Source: Desmodesmus armatus
Lineage: Eukaryota > Chlorophyta > Chlorophyceae > Sphaeropleales > Scenedesmaceae
DNA: 64,000 bases
Assembly: GCA_007449985.2 (NCBI GenBank)
Contig: VIIQ02000145.1
Location: 62,001-126,000, forward strand
Direction of reading: 5' to 3'
The notes under the pieces are model-generated. The model saw only the letters and a program-made list of their open reading frames with translations, searched no databases and was not told where the DNA came from. The position numbers and the translations under genes were made by a program. Positions 1-12,627 of this stretch are shown here, one piece after another (position 1 is the stretch's first letter; each line of letters starts with the position of its first letter).

Positions 1-290
1 ATTTATCGACACTGGTGATGTTCAGACCTTCCATCAACCTTCCCTGCGCTTCGAAGGTTTGAGTGGGCCGAGACGGAGACGGTCGACGCTGCGAGCAACC
101 GCACTAGGTTGCACACGAACCACGTCGGTACACAAAAAAGAGACGAAGCTGTGTTGTAGGATGACGTCCAGAGCTCAACAGCAAGCGCACGTCTCTCCTT
201 GCGGATGTAACCAGCGGCTTCGCAGCAGCGCCGATAGCGCTTGGTTCGCATGCAGCCCAGCATCGGGCCACTTGATTTGCGGATGATTGC
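1..290. other. Unassigned left edge
   Basis: No gene is supported here. Short overlapping ORFs on both strands have no recognisable domain. The stretch adjoins the 5' side of the reverse transcriptase remnant and may be the rest of that element. Confidence 0.4.
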
Positions 291-1539
291 TTGCGATTTT
301 GGTGCACAGCAGCAGAAAACGCCAGCCACCAGTTGCCTGAATTGGTGGCTCGCTTCAACTCCGCCAGGGTGTCAGAGGCAGATTTTGTAGCGGGCGGGGG
401 TTGGCAGGGAGCAGATTTTATGCGTCTTTACACCAACATTCCCCACACTCCTTTGCTGACTAAATTAGATTGGGTGGTGGACACGGCTTGGGATCGCCAT
501 CCAAGCACGCCCGTTTTGTTGGTGTACCGGGACAAGCAAGTGCGGCACGAGTGGGTGGCGTCCTTTGACCACAAACACTCCGCACAGGGTTACACTTGGG
601 TTGGCACTGGCCTACAGGGCGTGCAGTTGGGCAAACACAAGCAGAAGGGCGCCTGCTACATGTTTGATAGAGCCGGGGCTAAGGCAGTTTTGCAGCTACT
701 GGTGTGTAACTCTTACTTGCGGCTGGGGGGCACTGAGTTTCAGCAGACTGTGGGTATCCCCATGGGTATAAACCCGGCTGTGTATATGGCTAATTATTTC
801 TTGTTCTCCTATGAGGTCTCCTTTGTTGAGCGGCTTGCCGGTCTGGTGGAGGCTCACCCGCCCAATCCGGACGGCGGCACTTATGCTGAGGCTTTCTTTG
901 CTGATACCAGCCCGACGCCAGCTTGGGTGGGGGCGCATGTGCCCCCACACCGTATTGGTGACGTGGCACGTTATGTCTGGCGCTGGTTTTCGGTTTACGG
1001 CTCGCTTTGTTGACGATTTCACATCCGGTCCCAACCGCTTGTTGCCGTTCTTGTGGTATGACAGCCAATCTATTGCCGGGGGCGCCATCACTGGCATCTA
1101 CCCAGGGCCGGAGGTTTTGGAGTTGGCACGGGTGCCAGGGGACATTTGGGGCTACCCCACCTTGGACATCCGCATTGTGTCACAGGTGGTTGACGGACGG
1201 GTTTGCAGCACTACACACTTGTATGACAAACGCCGGGAGTCTTGCTATGCTGATATTCATGTGGTGGGTTACGTTCATGTTGCTAGCGCAGTCTCAGCGC
1301 GCGTGGGCCCGAACGTCTTGCACGGGCAGTTGTTTCGTTTCAGTACCATCATTATGGACAGGTCTAACTTTGTGGAGGAGGCAGCCCGGTGCATTGTGAA
1401 CCTGGAAAAGCGTGGGCACGTTCGGTCTTCGTTGTTCAAGGTTCTTCGTCGGTTTTTGTCCCGTCATTTTGACACTTATGGCGACATTTCCGTGGACCCT
1501 TTGTGGAATGATGTTGTGGCGGCCGTCCGTGATTCTTGA
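291..1539 (+). pseudogene. Reverse transcriptase remnant, Penelope-like type, frameshifted
   Basis: Two overlapping frames together give one RT domain. The first (291-1013) carries a motif A region reading LYTNIPH and a motif B region reading GIPMGINPAVYMANY, followed by an F/Y-rich helix. The second (811-1539) carries the catalytic motif C RFVDDF, then a YLDL-like segment and LYDKR. This order and wording fit the RT group that includes Penelope-like elements. The switch of frame lies between about 840 and 1,000, so the copy is broken. The 5' end (finger domain, any nuclease) is missing or unrecognised, and no GIY-YIG nuclease was seen before the stop at 1539. Certain that it is RT-derived; less sure of the family, since similar orphan RTs occur widely. 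Confidence 0.75.
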
Positions 1540-3732
1540 ACACTTGGAACAGATGACTTTGAACTCTTTTCAGTTACAGATACGGCATTTGGCACGACCA
1601 AAGCCGTACAATCCACAAGGGAGCCCGAGGCTCGTGGAGTAGCCAACAGAGAACCATCAGTTTCAAGAACAGAATCACAATCATCAAGCACTGCTGAGAA
1701 CAGTCACCCAGATCGGACAACCCACCTCATCAATCTCCTCTGCATGGTGCACCCCCTCCCCCTCCCCTCCCCACCTTGTGTCACACTGCCTTGCTCCCCT
1801 CCCCTTGTCTTGTGTTTGTTGCAGGGACACTGGGCCACGCTTGGGGTGGGGACCGCTACGGCGCCCGCCCCACATCCTTCTTCTTACCCTCTTTTCCCCT
1901 TGTGCCCACTCACTTACATGAAACCTCTCTGCTGTCACTCATACACATATGCATATCCTTCAGCCTGTCTCTGACCGGGCTGCGCCCGGTGCGTTCCTGT
2001 AGCAGTGTGAGTGCCACCGCTTAGCAACGGCGGGGCTTCTTGCCCCGTTGGTGGTTGACTTCACACCGTGCTGCGTTACGTTTTTGGGTGGCAGGGTGGT
2101 TTTCTTGTGCCTTGTGCTCTTTGCCGCCCGGCTGTCTGTTTTTTTGTGTGCCCCGCCTGTCCTGTGTTATTTCTGTCTGCTGTGCCTGTTCAGGTCCCAC
2201 GGTGACGGCCTACTTGGTGCTGCCAGCCTACGCTGGGGTGGGGGAGGACCCCCACCTTCCCCCCTTGTGCCTACATGCTCCTTCCTGGCATCCTGGTGGG
2301 CTGTTCCTGACGCTCGCTGCGCGGTGGTGGTGCTGCTTGCAGGTAATCCTGTTAGGCTTGATGGGGCTGCTGGACTCGCAGCTTTGGACTGGACGCCTTC
2401 TATTGTACTGTGAGGTTGCTTTGTTAGGCTTTTGTTGCCTAGGGTGGCGGTGGGGGACCCCAGTGCTAGCTACATTGTGTTACCATTTTGTGTGTTCCCA
2501 GTGTCTCCACAGGAGATCACGCTACCTCCCCGGTTCCGGGCACTGTCTCACAGAAAACGCTCAAAGGACTGTGCATGCACTTTCCGGAACACTCAGCATG
2601 CAGCAGCTGGCAAAGGAGTGGCAAACAGCATCACCGCCCACCTCTCCCAGTCCAGCACAGCACAGCCAGTGAGGCTTGAAGTCGGGCTCGGCCGAAGCTG
2701 TTACATTTGGAGGAGCAGCAGTACTCTCCCACGCACCTCATCAGTGTGTCAGCGGCTGGGAGATAACACGCGCTAGACTATATTGCCGCACACTCTGAAG
2801 CCAACCACAGTCTCCTTCAAAAAGTAGGGCAAGACTCTTCGGAAGGTATCACTGGCCCTACTGAGTAGCCGCTAAGGGAAGAGTGAACCTTGCGCAGCAA
2901 CGCTCACACACACTCCGCCCTGCAGGCCTGTCGACCCCGATATTGCTGCTTCTGCACCGCCAGTTGTTGGATCACATGCTCACCCAGCCACTGAGCGGGT
3001 CAGCAATTTGTTCACAACGTACGTGTAAGTCACTCAAAGGACTGTGTCCAGAACACAAATGAGGCCACAAGCAGACCACAACACTGTGTGCTGAGCACAC
3101 CACCCAGTCACATGAAATTCAATTGGTGAGCTGCCAACACATTCCGCAGGTTCGTGGCACTGTGTTTGTCACAACCATCAAGCAATATTATTGATGTTGC
3201 GCCACAACTTGGGTGCCCCCTTGCCAAGCCTCCCACAGACACCAAGGCCGAGGTTTCAATACCACAATTGGGCAGAACAAGAGGCACCATGTGCTCTTTG
3301 GACAAGCCTTGCCAGCGCAGATGCATCATCACCCAGTACTGTCATAGGGCTCAAGGCGGCGCCAATGCACACGTAATTGCGGTTGACACTGCCAACAAGA
3401 AAGAGCATACAAGGTCTTCATCCACCAGCACAACTTGTTGAATCAACAAGCCACAACAGGTACTCAGTGAGCAATGCCATGTGTGCTTGTGTAGGTCAAT
3501 CATCACAGTCAGCGCTGTTCTTGAAGATACTGAAGTGAATGAAGCGACATGTCATCAAAGGGCCAGCACAACCAAGCAAAACGCAATCATCGGCCTGTTG
3601 ATATTCATGGAAGATGCCAAGCATATCTCAAACCAGAACCTCAAGCTCAGCCAGCAGCTGTTAAGCCTGTACTGTGTGGCTGTGCTCGTGCAGCGTGGCT
3701 GAAACCATGCGTATTTTATCTGCCTGTTTCCA
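1540..3732. other. Non-coding stretch after the RT, with hairpins
   Basis: Pyrimidine-rich sequence at 1745-1815 and T/G-rich sequence at 2090-2480 create long but compositionally biased ORFs with no domains. Two stable hairpins lie at 1974-1990 (ACCGGGC, TGC loop, GCCCGGT) and about 2026-2050 (GGGGC, TTCTT loop, GCCCC, with flanking AACG/CGTT). They could be the 3' tail of the RT element. Nothing else is recognised up to the stop codon of the next minus-strand gene. Confidence 0.4.
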
Positions 3733-6700
3733 CTAGCCCATCGCCAACTTTGCCCAGGCCTTGGCATCTCGCACACGCCTCCGTTTGACACCCGCCACCA
3801 TGCCAAGCGCCTGCGGCATCAGATTGTAGGTGAACAGCAACACAGGCGCAAGATGTTAGTCACAGTCGTCACTCCAACATGTCTCCTATGCCATGCTGTA
3901 TTGCAACATTGTTTCTGCATCAACCAACACCTTGGGCCAGCCAGCCAGTGGCAATGCAAGCTTGCTGCTGCTCCACCTCAGGCTGATGTTCCACCTCACC
4001 AAGGCGTCCCAGCAGCCGGAGCAGTTCAATACCTGAAGGGAGTCTTTCAGTGTGCGGACACGCGTACTCCAGCTGGCTGAGCGTTGCTCCAGGTGTGAGA
4101 TTGTCTGCTCAAGATCCTGGGGCAGCTGTGTGCCAAACGGTGCGTGTGCCTGCACCAAAATACAAACACAGAAGACCAATTGACATCCATAATGTATGTC
4201 ACGGAAGTGATGGAATGGTATCCATACTGTATGTCACGGAAGTGATGGAATGGTAGGCTATGTGCCCACAAAATTGAAAGGCCAGATGCATTCCTGGCAA
4301 CTTGGCCAGCACTGATACAAAACAAACCCCCGACTGCTGTACTGCTCTGACTGTACTGCACTGGCACTCAAATGACAGCGGCTGTCATTTGTGGTGGCGA
4401 GTGACAGGCTGGTGCAGCCCCTGCACAGGGCTTGCACTGCAGAATGCAGATGTGACCCAGCAACCTCGCAACCACCACAACCCACCTGAGCACAGGCGTG
4501 GCTGCTCTTCTCAAGCAGGGCGAATGCGCTGCCCACTGCCTCCTCATCTTGTTTCATATCAATCCCCACCAGGCCTGCCTGCAGCTGTGCACACACATCC
4601 CGCTGCATGGGCAGCCACAACGTCCAGTAGGGTGTGCGGCCAGCTGGGAGGTGGAGGGCCAGGGCCTCTGTGAGGGTGGCCAGGCTTGCCAACTGAAGGA
4701 TGGGCCAGAACCCTGTGATGCGCCCCTGCTGGTCAATCCAGAGCTTGGTCTGAAGGAAGTCTACCAGCAGGATGCGTGCTGGCTGCAGCAGGGAGGTTGC
4801 GCCCTGGCTTCGAAGCATCTGGGCAGGCACAGACAGGACAGCAAGCAGGCAGACACAGCAGCCACTGCTGAACGGCACCCAAGTCAACGGCGATACAAAC
4901 ATTGCTGACATCAGCTGATGCAGCAGCAGCAGCAAATTGATACATGTAAAACCATCCTGTGCTGGAGCCGTAGAAGCCATGCATGCAAGGCGTTGGTTGG
5001 AAGCACACAGCTGACCTGTATGTGTACACTATCCGATATCGGATGCCATCGTTGAGTCAAGCGTCTTGCAAAAGAGTTACATGTCCTATGACACTATGCA
5101 CCACCTTGGACCAACATACCTGTTCATACATGTTGGCCAGTGCTGCCATGTTGACTCCATCTTGGCCTGGGTGCTTGCACATCAGCTCCCAACTGACTGC
5201 AAGGGTTGTCTCCTGCAGAATGTATGGCAAGAAAAGCTTTGGGCTCAGCGGGTGTGCATCAGCTACAGTAGTGCAGCCACCTCAATCACCTGACTTACAT
5301 CCACCATCATGCATGCCAGGCGCTGAGAGCAACTCAGACCTTTACCCATGGAGCCAGCACATGGGATGAATGTACAGCATGATGTATGTCATAATGTACA
5401 GGATGATGTACAGCATGCAGTCTGAAACATCGCACAGCGAGCAGGCTGGTACCAGCATGTTCCGCATTCAAAGCAGATAGCTGGGGTACATGCAGCACTA
5501 AGCAGCCAGCAAGCGTAGAACCTGCAACAACCCCTTGTCCGGTCGTCACGCTGCTAGCTTACCATGTGGGCATGTGCTTGTGCGGACTGCTCTGGGGGCA
5601 CACCAGCAGTCAGCAGTGCAGACATGGCGCCCAGGAGGCGCATTGCTGTGGACACATCATCTGGCTGCAGCTCAGGGGGGCTGTCCTGCAGGAACTGTGC
5701 TGCAGCATCAGCACTGCTGTGGGTCTGAGCACCTGCTGCAGCCACAGGCCTACTGCAAAGCCGCAACAGGGACTCTGAGGCAGCCGTGGATGCGTCTTCC
5801 CTGCAGAAGGTACGCCACATGGCAGGAAACAATGCCAGCACTGTGGGTGGTTGAGGTCAGGCAATATGCTCCACACACCTGCTAGATCCGACAGAGGGCG
5901 CATGCCAGTAGAACAGCACAGCTCCCAAAGCTGCCAGCTGCCTAGGCTGCATGACAAATGGTCAGCTGATGTTCCAGCAACAAGCGGTATCATACACATA
6001 TCCTGCAACTGCTGCAGCACCACGCTCACCAGTGCAGCTTCTTGTTGCTGTCCACCACATCCAGCAGCACCTCCAGCACCTTGTCATGAACCACTGGGCC
6101 AAGAGGGAGGGCCAGTGCACCAATCAAGCTGTATGTCCAAGCTGGCGCCCAGTCAAAAGCTGGTGCAGCGCCCTTCAAGCCTGTGCAGGCCAGGCGCATG
6201 CACTCCAGGCCGCGCAGGTACACAGACTGCAGGCAGCAGGGAGCAGGTGACACAACCTCGATCTTAGCACACCTCGATTCGAAAGCATGGTGGCTCAGCA
6301 CATACTGTTAAGATGACACATGTGCATATCGTACCAGCACCTGCAGGAACTGCAGGTACTGCCGCAGGTGCGGAAACGTGCAAGGGAAATCGGCAGCATG
6401 CATGCGCCACAACACACTCTGCTACATCAGCAGGCATGCCAAGCCAGGCGCAGGACAAAGTCCTTGCGTGCTGGCCCTTGCATAGGCCAGGCCAATTTAG
6501 GGTGACGTGCAGGCAGGTGGCCTGCGAATTGCAGCAGCTGCTGGATGTGCAGCGCAAAAGAAGTAAACATCGTTGAGGTGGCATGTACCAACCCACCTCA
6601 TTCACTGCATTGGTCCCAACTGCGTTGTCTGAGGGGTTGATGGGGAAATGCGCTGTCAAGAAACCCTTGACAAAGGCATATGCTGAGCGAGTCAGGCGCT

Positions 6701-7122
6701 GCAGCTGCCAGTCATCCCAGCGGCTGCACCCCATCTTGCTGTTTATGAGGCTGATATTTGAGATAGTCTGCAGGAACCCTTGTGACTTGTTGTCAAAATC
6801 TGCGAGGGCAATGAGCAGGAAGCAGTGCATGTCAGCAGTGCATGTGTGCCTTCGGCTGCATACAGATTTCTTTTGGCACAACCTTCATATGAGGACGGTG
6901 TCGATATTAGCTCAGCAGTGCTGGCTGCTGCCAGTCGCAGGATATCCAAAGGCCATGTGCTGTCGTTTGGTGCTTACCATCTGTCTGTTTACTGCTGCCC
7001 CGCTGCCCTGCTGCTGCTTGATGTGCTGGCTTGCGCCATCTTAGGGCCTGGTGCCGGTTGAGCTGCTTCAGAGAGTTGCTGAATGCAGTTATGCTGGAAG
7101 AAAGGACTTCCACGATGCTCCT
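3733..7122 (-). CDS. Unknown eight-exon gene, copy A of a duplicated pair (5' end missing)
   Basis: Eight exons are defined by GT-AG borders and by comparison with copy B: 7122-6978, 6799-6597, 6226-6030, 5800-5563, 5212-5120, 4818-4486, 4149-4033 and 3810-3733. Sizes are 145, 203, 197, 238, 93, 333, 117 and 78 nt. All phases join and give 467 codons plus a TAG stop. Copy B has the same exon structure, differing only by whole codons. The first exon follows an acceptor, so at least one 5' exon is unidentified. The protein looks mostly alpha-helical, without membrane segments, and ends in a short basic exon (KRRRVRDAKAWAKLAMG). I do not recognise the family. Conserved blocks include LECMRLACTG and a PAGRTPYWTLWLP segment in the 333-nt exon. 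The frame kept across eight exons in both copies argues that both are real genes. Confidence 0.7.
4189..4254. repeat. Short tandem duplication, two units
   Basis: A unit of about 35 bp containing GTATGTCACGGAAGTGATGG occurs twice in tandem with one or two differences, inside the intron between the 333-nt and 117-nt exons of gene A. Copy B lacks it. Confidence 0.75.
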
Positions 7123-7453
7123 CTGCAGTCAGTTAAAACAGTCAATACAGCACAAACCTTGGAGCGGAAGCTCACACACACAGAAGACAACCAAGGCGAT
7201 GCCGCCTCAAGGCCCTTCTTCTGCGCACCTTTTTGGAAGGTGGTTCAGCCATGTCTCAATCAGACACTGCGTACATCCCTACTACAGCACTGTCGTGGTG
7301 TCAGAACTGCCTGCTGAGCATGGCACACTACTGCTGGCATCGGAAGCGCGGAGCGGAACAGATGGGCACACTATTGCATCTTCACCTGAGTGACATATAT
7401 TCGGTGATGTTTGCCTGGACAGCCTCAACCTGTTCTGCAAGCTGACATGTTAT

Positions 7454-8211
7454 TTAACCGTTGGCAGTTTGTTTTTTGCAGCTCCCTTGCCTACAAATGG
7501 TTTTTGCCCTGCTGTAACCATCCATCCATCTTGCATCCGGAGCTATTCAAAATGCTCCGAAGAAGGGCGAATGGCTTGCCCACCCCACCAGGTAATGCTG
7601 TGGGTGTGGCTCCCACTCTGCTCGCACTGTTGGGCACATCGGGGGCCAAACCGGAAACGACACGGGTGTGTGAAGTCCTTTGCGGACTCGTTAGAGGGGC
7701 CATCGGCCCCTCTAAAGCACCTTCAAGGCACAGCTGACCTTTGAGTCTGCACTTGGAACAGTAGGCATGAGAGGTCACCTCCTCTACTGTTCAACCGTCG
7801 TTGCTCGCCCAAGGTTAAGGGCGATACGGTGTTTCCCCTGTTGGAGTCACAGGCCAGCAGCTGCTGTCATAGACAGCAGCTGCATACCCACCAGGGCGCG
7901 GGCATTAACCCCCTGGGTCTGGCGTAGGCCTGTGACACCCTCATTCTGTCCTTGCACTAGTGCATGTGGCAGTGTGAAGTGCTTGAGCGGGGTGCTGGGC
8001 TGTGTGGTAACACATGGCCCACCCTTGTATTTTGGGTGCGTATGGTTACCCCAAAGGCACCTGCTGTCTTTGGGTGCTGGTCCGACTCCAGCAGCGCCCG
8101 GCTTGAAGATTGGCAAAAGCAATAGCCGCACTCCGTGAAAGTAAAAGCAGCAGGGCATCGTGTACAGTTGCAAGCTTGGCTGGATCCTACATTGTCAAGC
8201 TTGCACTGTGA
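7454..8211 (+). ncRNA. Putative structured RNA, copy A
   Basis: This island is far better conserved with 19392-20147 than the neighbouring paralogous exons, yet differs by frame-breaking indels (1, 8 and 1 nt), so it is not protein coding. Hairpins kept in both copies: 7538-7559 (CGGAGC/GCTCCG), 7674-7688 (AGTCC, TTTGC loop), 7691-7715 (11-bp stem), 7756-7792 (9-bp stem with an inner GAGG/CCTC), 7857-7883 (12-bp stem), 7891-7916 (CCAGGG/CCCTGG), 7997-8020 (10-bp stem with a GTAA tetraloop) and 8164-8209 (GCAAGCTTG/CAAGCTTGC inside ACAGT/ACTGT). The 7891 stem changes G-C to A-U in copy B. At least three other stem changes are G-C to G-U when read on the plus strand. A pyrimidine tract ending in TTTTTTGCAG (to 7480) and a CCAG|GTAATG at about 7590 could be splice signals of a host transcript. 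No known RNA family was recognised. Confidence 0.6.
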
Positions 8212-8268
8212 CTTCCTTTAATACCTTGAAAGCAGCATGCCATGACTATCGAATTACTGTCTGTGTTA

Positions 8269-8684
8269 TCAGCTGTTTCTTGGCTTCTGAAAGTCTCTGA
8301 CAACCCAACGCTGCAGCCACGTTCGGTAGCAGGACAAGCAGTACGTGCCTACTGCTGCTGTCAGCGTTACTGATACCATGCTAGCTGCCACTGCAAGCAA
8401 TCCGTGAGTTCTGAACGTGTGAGCTGGAAAAGAGCTGGATCTGCGGGGACATGGACCCCAAATCATCTGTGTGCAGGCAAGCATGATGATGAGTGGATCG
8501 GCACCCTCCTGTTCAACAGTGAGCGACGCCGAATGTTTGCGTTAAGATTGAAGACTATGCTGCAATAGAATTGACAGTCAGCTCACCTCGATCTCAAGGC
8601 AACAGCAAAGGGTTGCTTTCATGGCAGTTGTCGATGTGTTCATGGCTACACCGGCGAACTTCGTTCAGCAAAAGGGCGTAGCCC
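8269..8684 (-). pseudogene. Duplicated 5' end of an OPR-type gene
   Basis: The minus-strand ORF starting at 8484 begins MLAC and then WGPCPR, as does the OPR-RAP protein at 25333. The upstream sequence also matches: GGCAGTTGTCGAT and GTTCATGGCT near 8620-8650 correspond to GGCGGTTGTCGAT and GTTCATGGCT near 25480-25510. Homology therefore covers the 5' flank and the presumed targeting-peptide start. No OPR repeats or RAP domain follow, and the ORF stops after 71 codons. It is best read as a truncated copy of the 5' end. It could also be the start of the 5' exon missing from gene A, but copy B shows no such start. Confidence 0.5.
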
Positions 8685-11600
8685 AGCGCCGTTACATCAG
8701 TCACTTGATTTCGTCAACCCCAATCCCGCGCCGTTGTCTCAACTGGCAGCAACAGCAGCAAGCTTGTTGGTGCCTTGCAAACTGAGGCCTCAAATGCTGT
8801 TTCGAAGTGCAGTGGTGGCAGATCGCCTTCGTTGACATGTTGGGTGTCTTCTCTGCTGCATCGATCGAGTGATTGGATGGTTGACAGCATACGACAGGGG
8901 GCAGCACCAGCAGCAGCAGCAGGACCAACAGCACGCACCACCCTGGGGCATTCAGCAGGCTCTCAATAGCGGTGGCAGTTCCATCAGAAGCAGGTGTCTA
9001 TGGTTGAGCAGGAACGTCCACCGACAGCGTTTGGGGCTCTGCTGTGAAGGCGCTGAACCGCACAGACTGCTCCTGCAGGAGGTGGGTGATGCTGGCCGAT
9101 CTTAGCTGGACGTAGGCAGCGATTGCGCAACGAGTAGAGCAGGAGCTGCTGCCGCTCGTGGTGCAATGCTGTTGTCAAGACTGTCGAGAATATATTTTCT
9201 TGTCATGCAACAGCAGATGCGTGACTCTGCATGATGCATCGTGCAAACGGTGAACAGGCTTCACCTGCAGCTTCACTAGGCAGCAAACCTGAGACACAAC
9301 GCAGCACCACACTCTGCTGTGCCTGTGTGCTACACTTTTGCTGTGCCTGTGTGCCGCACCCTGCCGTCTGCCTGCTTGATGATGTAGCTTACAGCTGTGA
9401 TCCTGTGGCAGGATTGGTGCCCTCGATCCAGTCGCTGCAGTAGGACTCAGAAGTTGGACGGCAATGCTCTCCCAGTGCGCTATGCAAGGCGCAGCGTGCA
9501 GGGTTTCTTCCTCTACTGAGTTGACCTGGAGCTTGTGACTATCCCTTGGTGAGCTCCAGTCAATAATGTCATGCAACATAGTGCACTACAGAGTGGCTGA
9601 CATCGACAGTGCAAGCAGATTGTTGCACAAGGTGCGGATGCTCAGGGTGTCGACTGTGAAGAGGCTGTTTAGGGCTTTCAACCCTCAGGCCAGGACCTGG
9701 CCCAGGCACTGTGTAGCTGTTCGTCCTGTGCTCGAAGATAAGCCAGCACACCCTGCTTGTGGTATGCCCTACAGGCTGTCCTTTTTTCACACACCTGACA
9801 GCGCTGCAGTCTTTCACATGACCAAAGCTTCTCTGCCCCCCCCCCCCTACACACACACACACACCCGCCCCCCACATCGCCCCCTACTCTGCTGTATGCT
9901 GCCTTTGCAGGTGTGATACTGTCATGCGCACGCGACCAGGGCCCTCAAGCAGAGGGCCCCTGTCAGTGGTTGTGTTCAGTCAGATGCGTAGGCCGCTACC
10001 TGACAGCTGACAGGCACAGGCGACAGCACGTCAGCACAATGCAGTAGCGGCATACGCTGTGTTTGATGCTGCCGTCACAGCTGCTTCCTCTGGTGCAGTG
10101 GCTGGCCTTTGCTGAAACTGCTGCATGTGCTGTGAGGCTCACAAGCTGAGGCTGGGACTGCAGCAGAGGTACGGGGTGTTCAGGGTTTGGGAGCAGGTGT
10201 GGTCTGCAGACGCAACCAACCAGGCACCAGGTACTGCCTTATCAGCGGCACATGCAGCCCCCGCAGCCTCCGCACCTTTGTGTGTGAGCCTGTGGTGTCA
10301 ACCAACTTGCGGCAACTTACGAGCAGTGCCTGCAGGTGGTGTGACAGATGCTGCTGCTGCTGCTGCTGCTACTGCTTAGGTTGAGTTGAAGAGGGGCTGA
10401 GGGTTTGAAGGCTAGCGGAAAGGCTGGCAGTGCCCGCAGCAGCTGCATCATCTTTTGGGACGTGTCAGCAGCAGTGGCTGCAGCACTGCTGATGCCTTTG
10501 GGCACAGCAATGCCAGGGGGCTGGGCAACTTTCTGGACTAGAGTGCTGGCCAGATTTGTTGCAGGTAAGACTGCTGGAGAGATGCAGCAGCTGGCACGAC
10601 CTTCCTGGCAGCAATGCCCATATGTAGCGCAATGGCCTCGTGCGGTTTTTTGCACCCTCAGGTCCGCAGTGACCACAGCACTTGATTTAGACCACAAGAT
10701 CAGGCAGCAGCAGGTGGCAGTACAGGAAGGCGCAGGGGCCCGGGGGGGGGGGGTGCTGAAGGGCGGGGTGCTGAAGGCCTCTTACTGTGTGCCATAGGGG
10801 GTTGGGGCATGGAGTCTGCACCAGCCTCCCGTCATGCATGCAGCTCTTTGCAGCTACAAATGTGACATAGGCCTTTGCATCACAACATGCTGTTAGCCCT
10901 GTCAAGGCCGCTGAGCCAACATGACGGCAGTTGCACTGCCTGTACCAAAAAAATACATCGCCCCTCATCCACCTCTTCGCCACACCCCCCGCAGTGCGCA
11001 GCTCACCTGAGATACAGACTGGGTCCCGCCCTAGTGTCCTCACCACAGATCGCAGACCCTCTCCCCCATCCGATGAGGCTCTACATGTTCTCTCCCCCTT
11101 TTTTTTTGGAGGGGGGGGGGATTGTTACAAGTAGATACTTTCTCTGCAAAGCGGCACTCTCTACACTTGATTGACTGGCTAAAGATGTCATTTGGTGCAT
11201 GTCATGTGCAATGCAGGCTGCTGCGATGCTGTCTACTAAGAGTATCTGCTGCTACTGCCGAAATTTGCTGGTGCTATTGTCAGTCAACAATATTTGTTGT
11301 TGCTGCTGCTGCTCCTGCATGTGCTGTGCTAGGATCTTCCTCAACCCCGGGTTTGAAATTGTGTTGCTGATCATCCTGCTGCTGCTAGCGCTGCCGCTGT
11401 TGTTTGCTGCCGCTGATACGTTTTCTCTTGCTGTTGACATCTGAGTATCGCAGCCTATGCTGTGTTGCTGATACTGCCGTGTGGTTGTACCCTCATAACC
11501 TGACTTTTCTGAAACAGGCTGATTTTCTGAAACATCCTGGTGGTCATCCTTTGTTGATTGCCCCGACCTTGGCGTAGGAGTTGTGCCGCACTTCTTGCAC

Positions 11601-12627
11601 TGCAAGTTGCAGGAGTCGGTGGATGCCACTGTGCCACCAGAACCCTGCCAGCGACGGGCGGCATGTGTTGCAGCTACCGGGTGCTGTAGTGGCTCCTGCC
11701 AGCAACATTTGTGAGGGCGTCAGCTAGTCAAGTCGTGACGATAAGGTAGGCCCTGCAGTGCAGGGGCCCCTGCTGGCAGTGCTGCTTCTACAAGAAGAGC
11801 TGCGCTGCTTGTTTACATACCGTGAGTCACCGTGTGCAGCACAGGTTGCTGTCGGGCATGACAAGCATACGGCCAACTGCGCACCAGCGCCGGTGCGACT
11901 CCGGTACATATGTGGCATCTGACTTGGCCAGACCCCCTATGACGCATGACAACAACAATGACCAACGAACAGCATGAGCACCAGCATGCCATTGGAGCAG
12001 CAGCTGTGCAGGAGTCGCACAGTAGTTTGTACTGAGTCAATTGCTCATCCAATGCAGCAACAATGCTTGGCGCTGAATTCTTGGTTGCATCCCGCAAAGC
12101 CTTTCAAAGAGGCTCTCATCACTGTTGCATGCAGGAGGGATGCGCATCATGCTCAAAACAGGATGCCGCTGCTGCTTGATGGTGTTCCAAACTTTGTCTT
12201 GAAGACACGGAGTTACCATCATTGACAGCCAGGCCAGCCGCTAGCCTGGTAGTAGTACTGCTAGGGCGGCAGGTACAATACCCACAGACACGACACGCAA
12301 GTCCCAAGAGAAGGCGGCAAGAGGATGCACAGTGCGTTGCTTTTGTAGCTGCTTTCCACCAGCTCTGCAGCTCCCGAATCCCGGATTGGTGGGCCACCAA
12401 CTCACTTGCCCTCTGTCACGTGACTGATGCGCCGCGTGACTCTGACCATACCACCAGCTGCAGCAGCAAGTCATAACGAGCTCACTGCTGGTCTGCACCA
12501 GCTTGAACATGGGTGAGAGATGCCGAAGTTGAAAGCATGTAGCTTTTCTAAACGCCCCTCAAGCTTGCGAGCTGTAACAGCTAATTTCATCATGACCGGC
12601 GATCGTCGTGGGCGCGACGCCGCGAGT
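8685..12627. other. Unassigned intergenic region
   Basis: Nearly 4 kb without a gene I can support. ORFs are short, overlap on both strands and reflect CTG/CAG-rich composition. Simple repeats include a C-run followed by CA repeats at about 9836-9866, a CTG tract near 10350, a G-run at about 10740 and T/G runs at about 11099-11120. Some minus-strand stretches near 9175-9580 are moderately open but lack domains. Confidence 0.5.

Noticed and set aside
2040..2672. 210-codon plus-strand ORF rich in Cys, Leu and Trp
   Set aside because: T/G-rich composition, no domain and no codon pattern; it follows the RT remnant.
8070..8095. tRNA-like T-arm in the RNA island
   Set aside because: The 7-nt loop resembles a T-loop, but no acceptor, D or anticodon arms fit around it.
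7454..8211. Telomerase RNA or hammerhead ribozyme
   Set aside because: No template matching TTAGGG or TTTTAGGG repeats and no CTGANGA...GAAA core were found.
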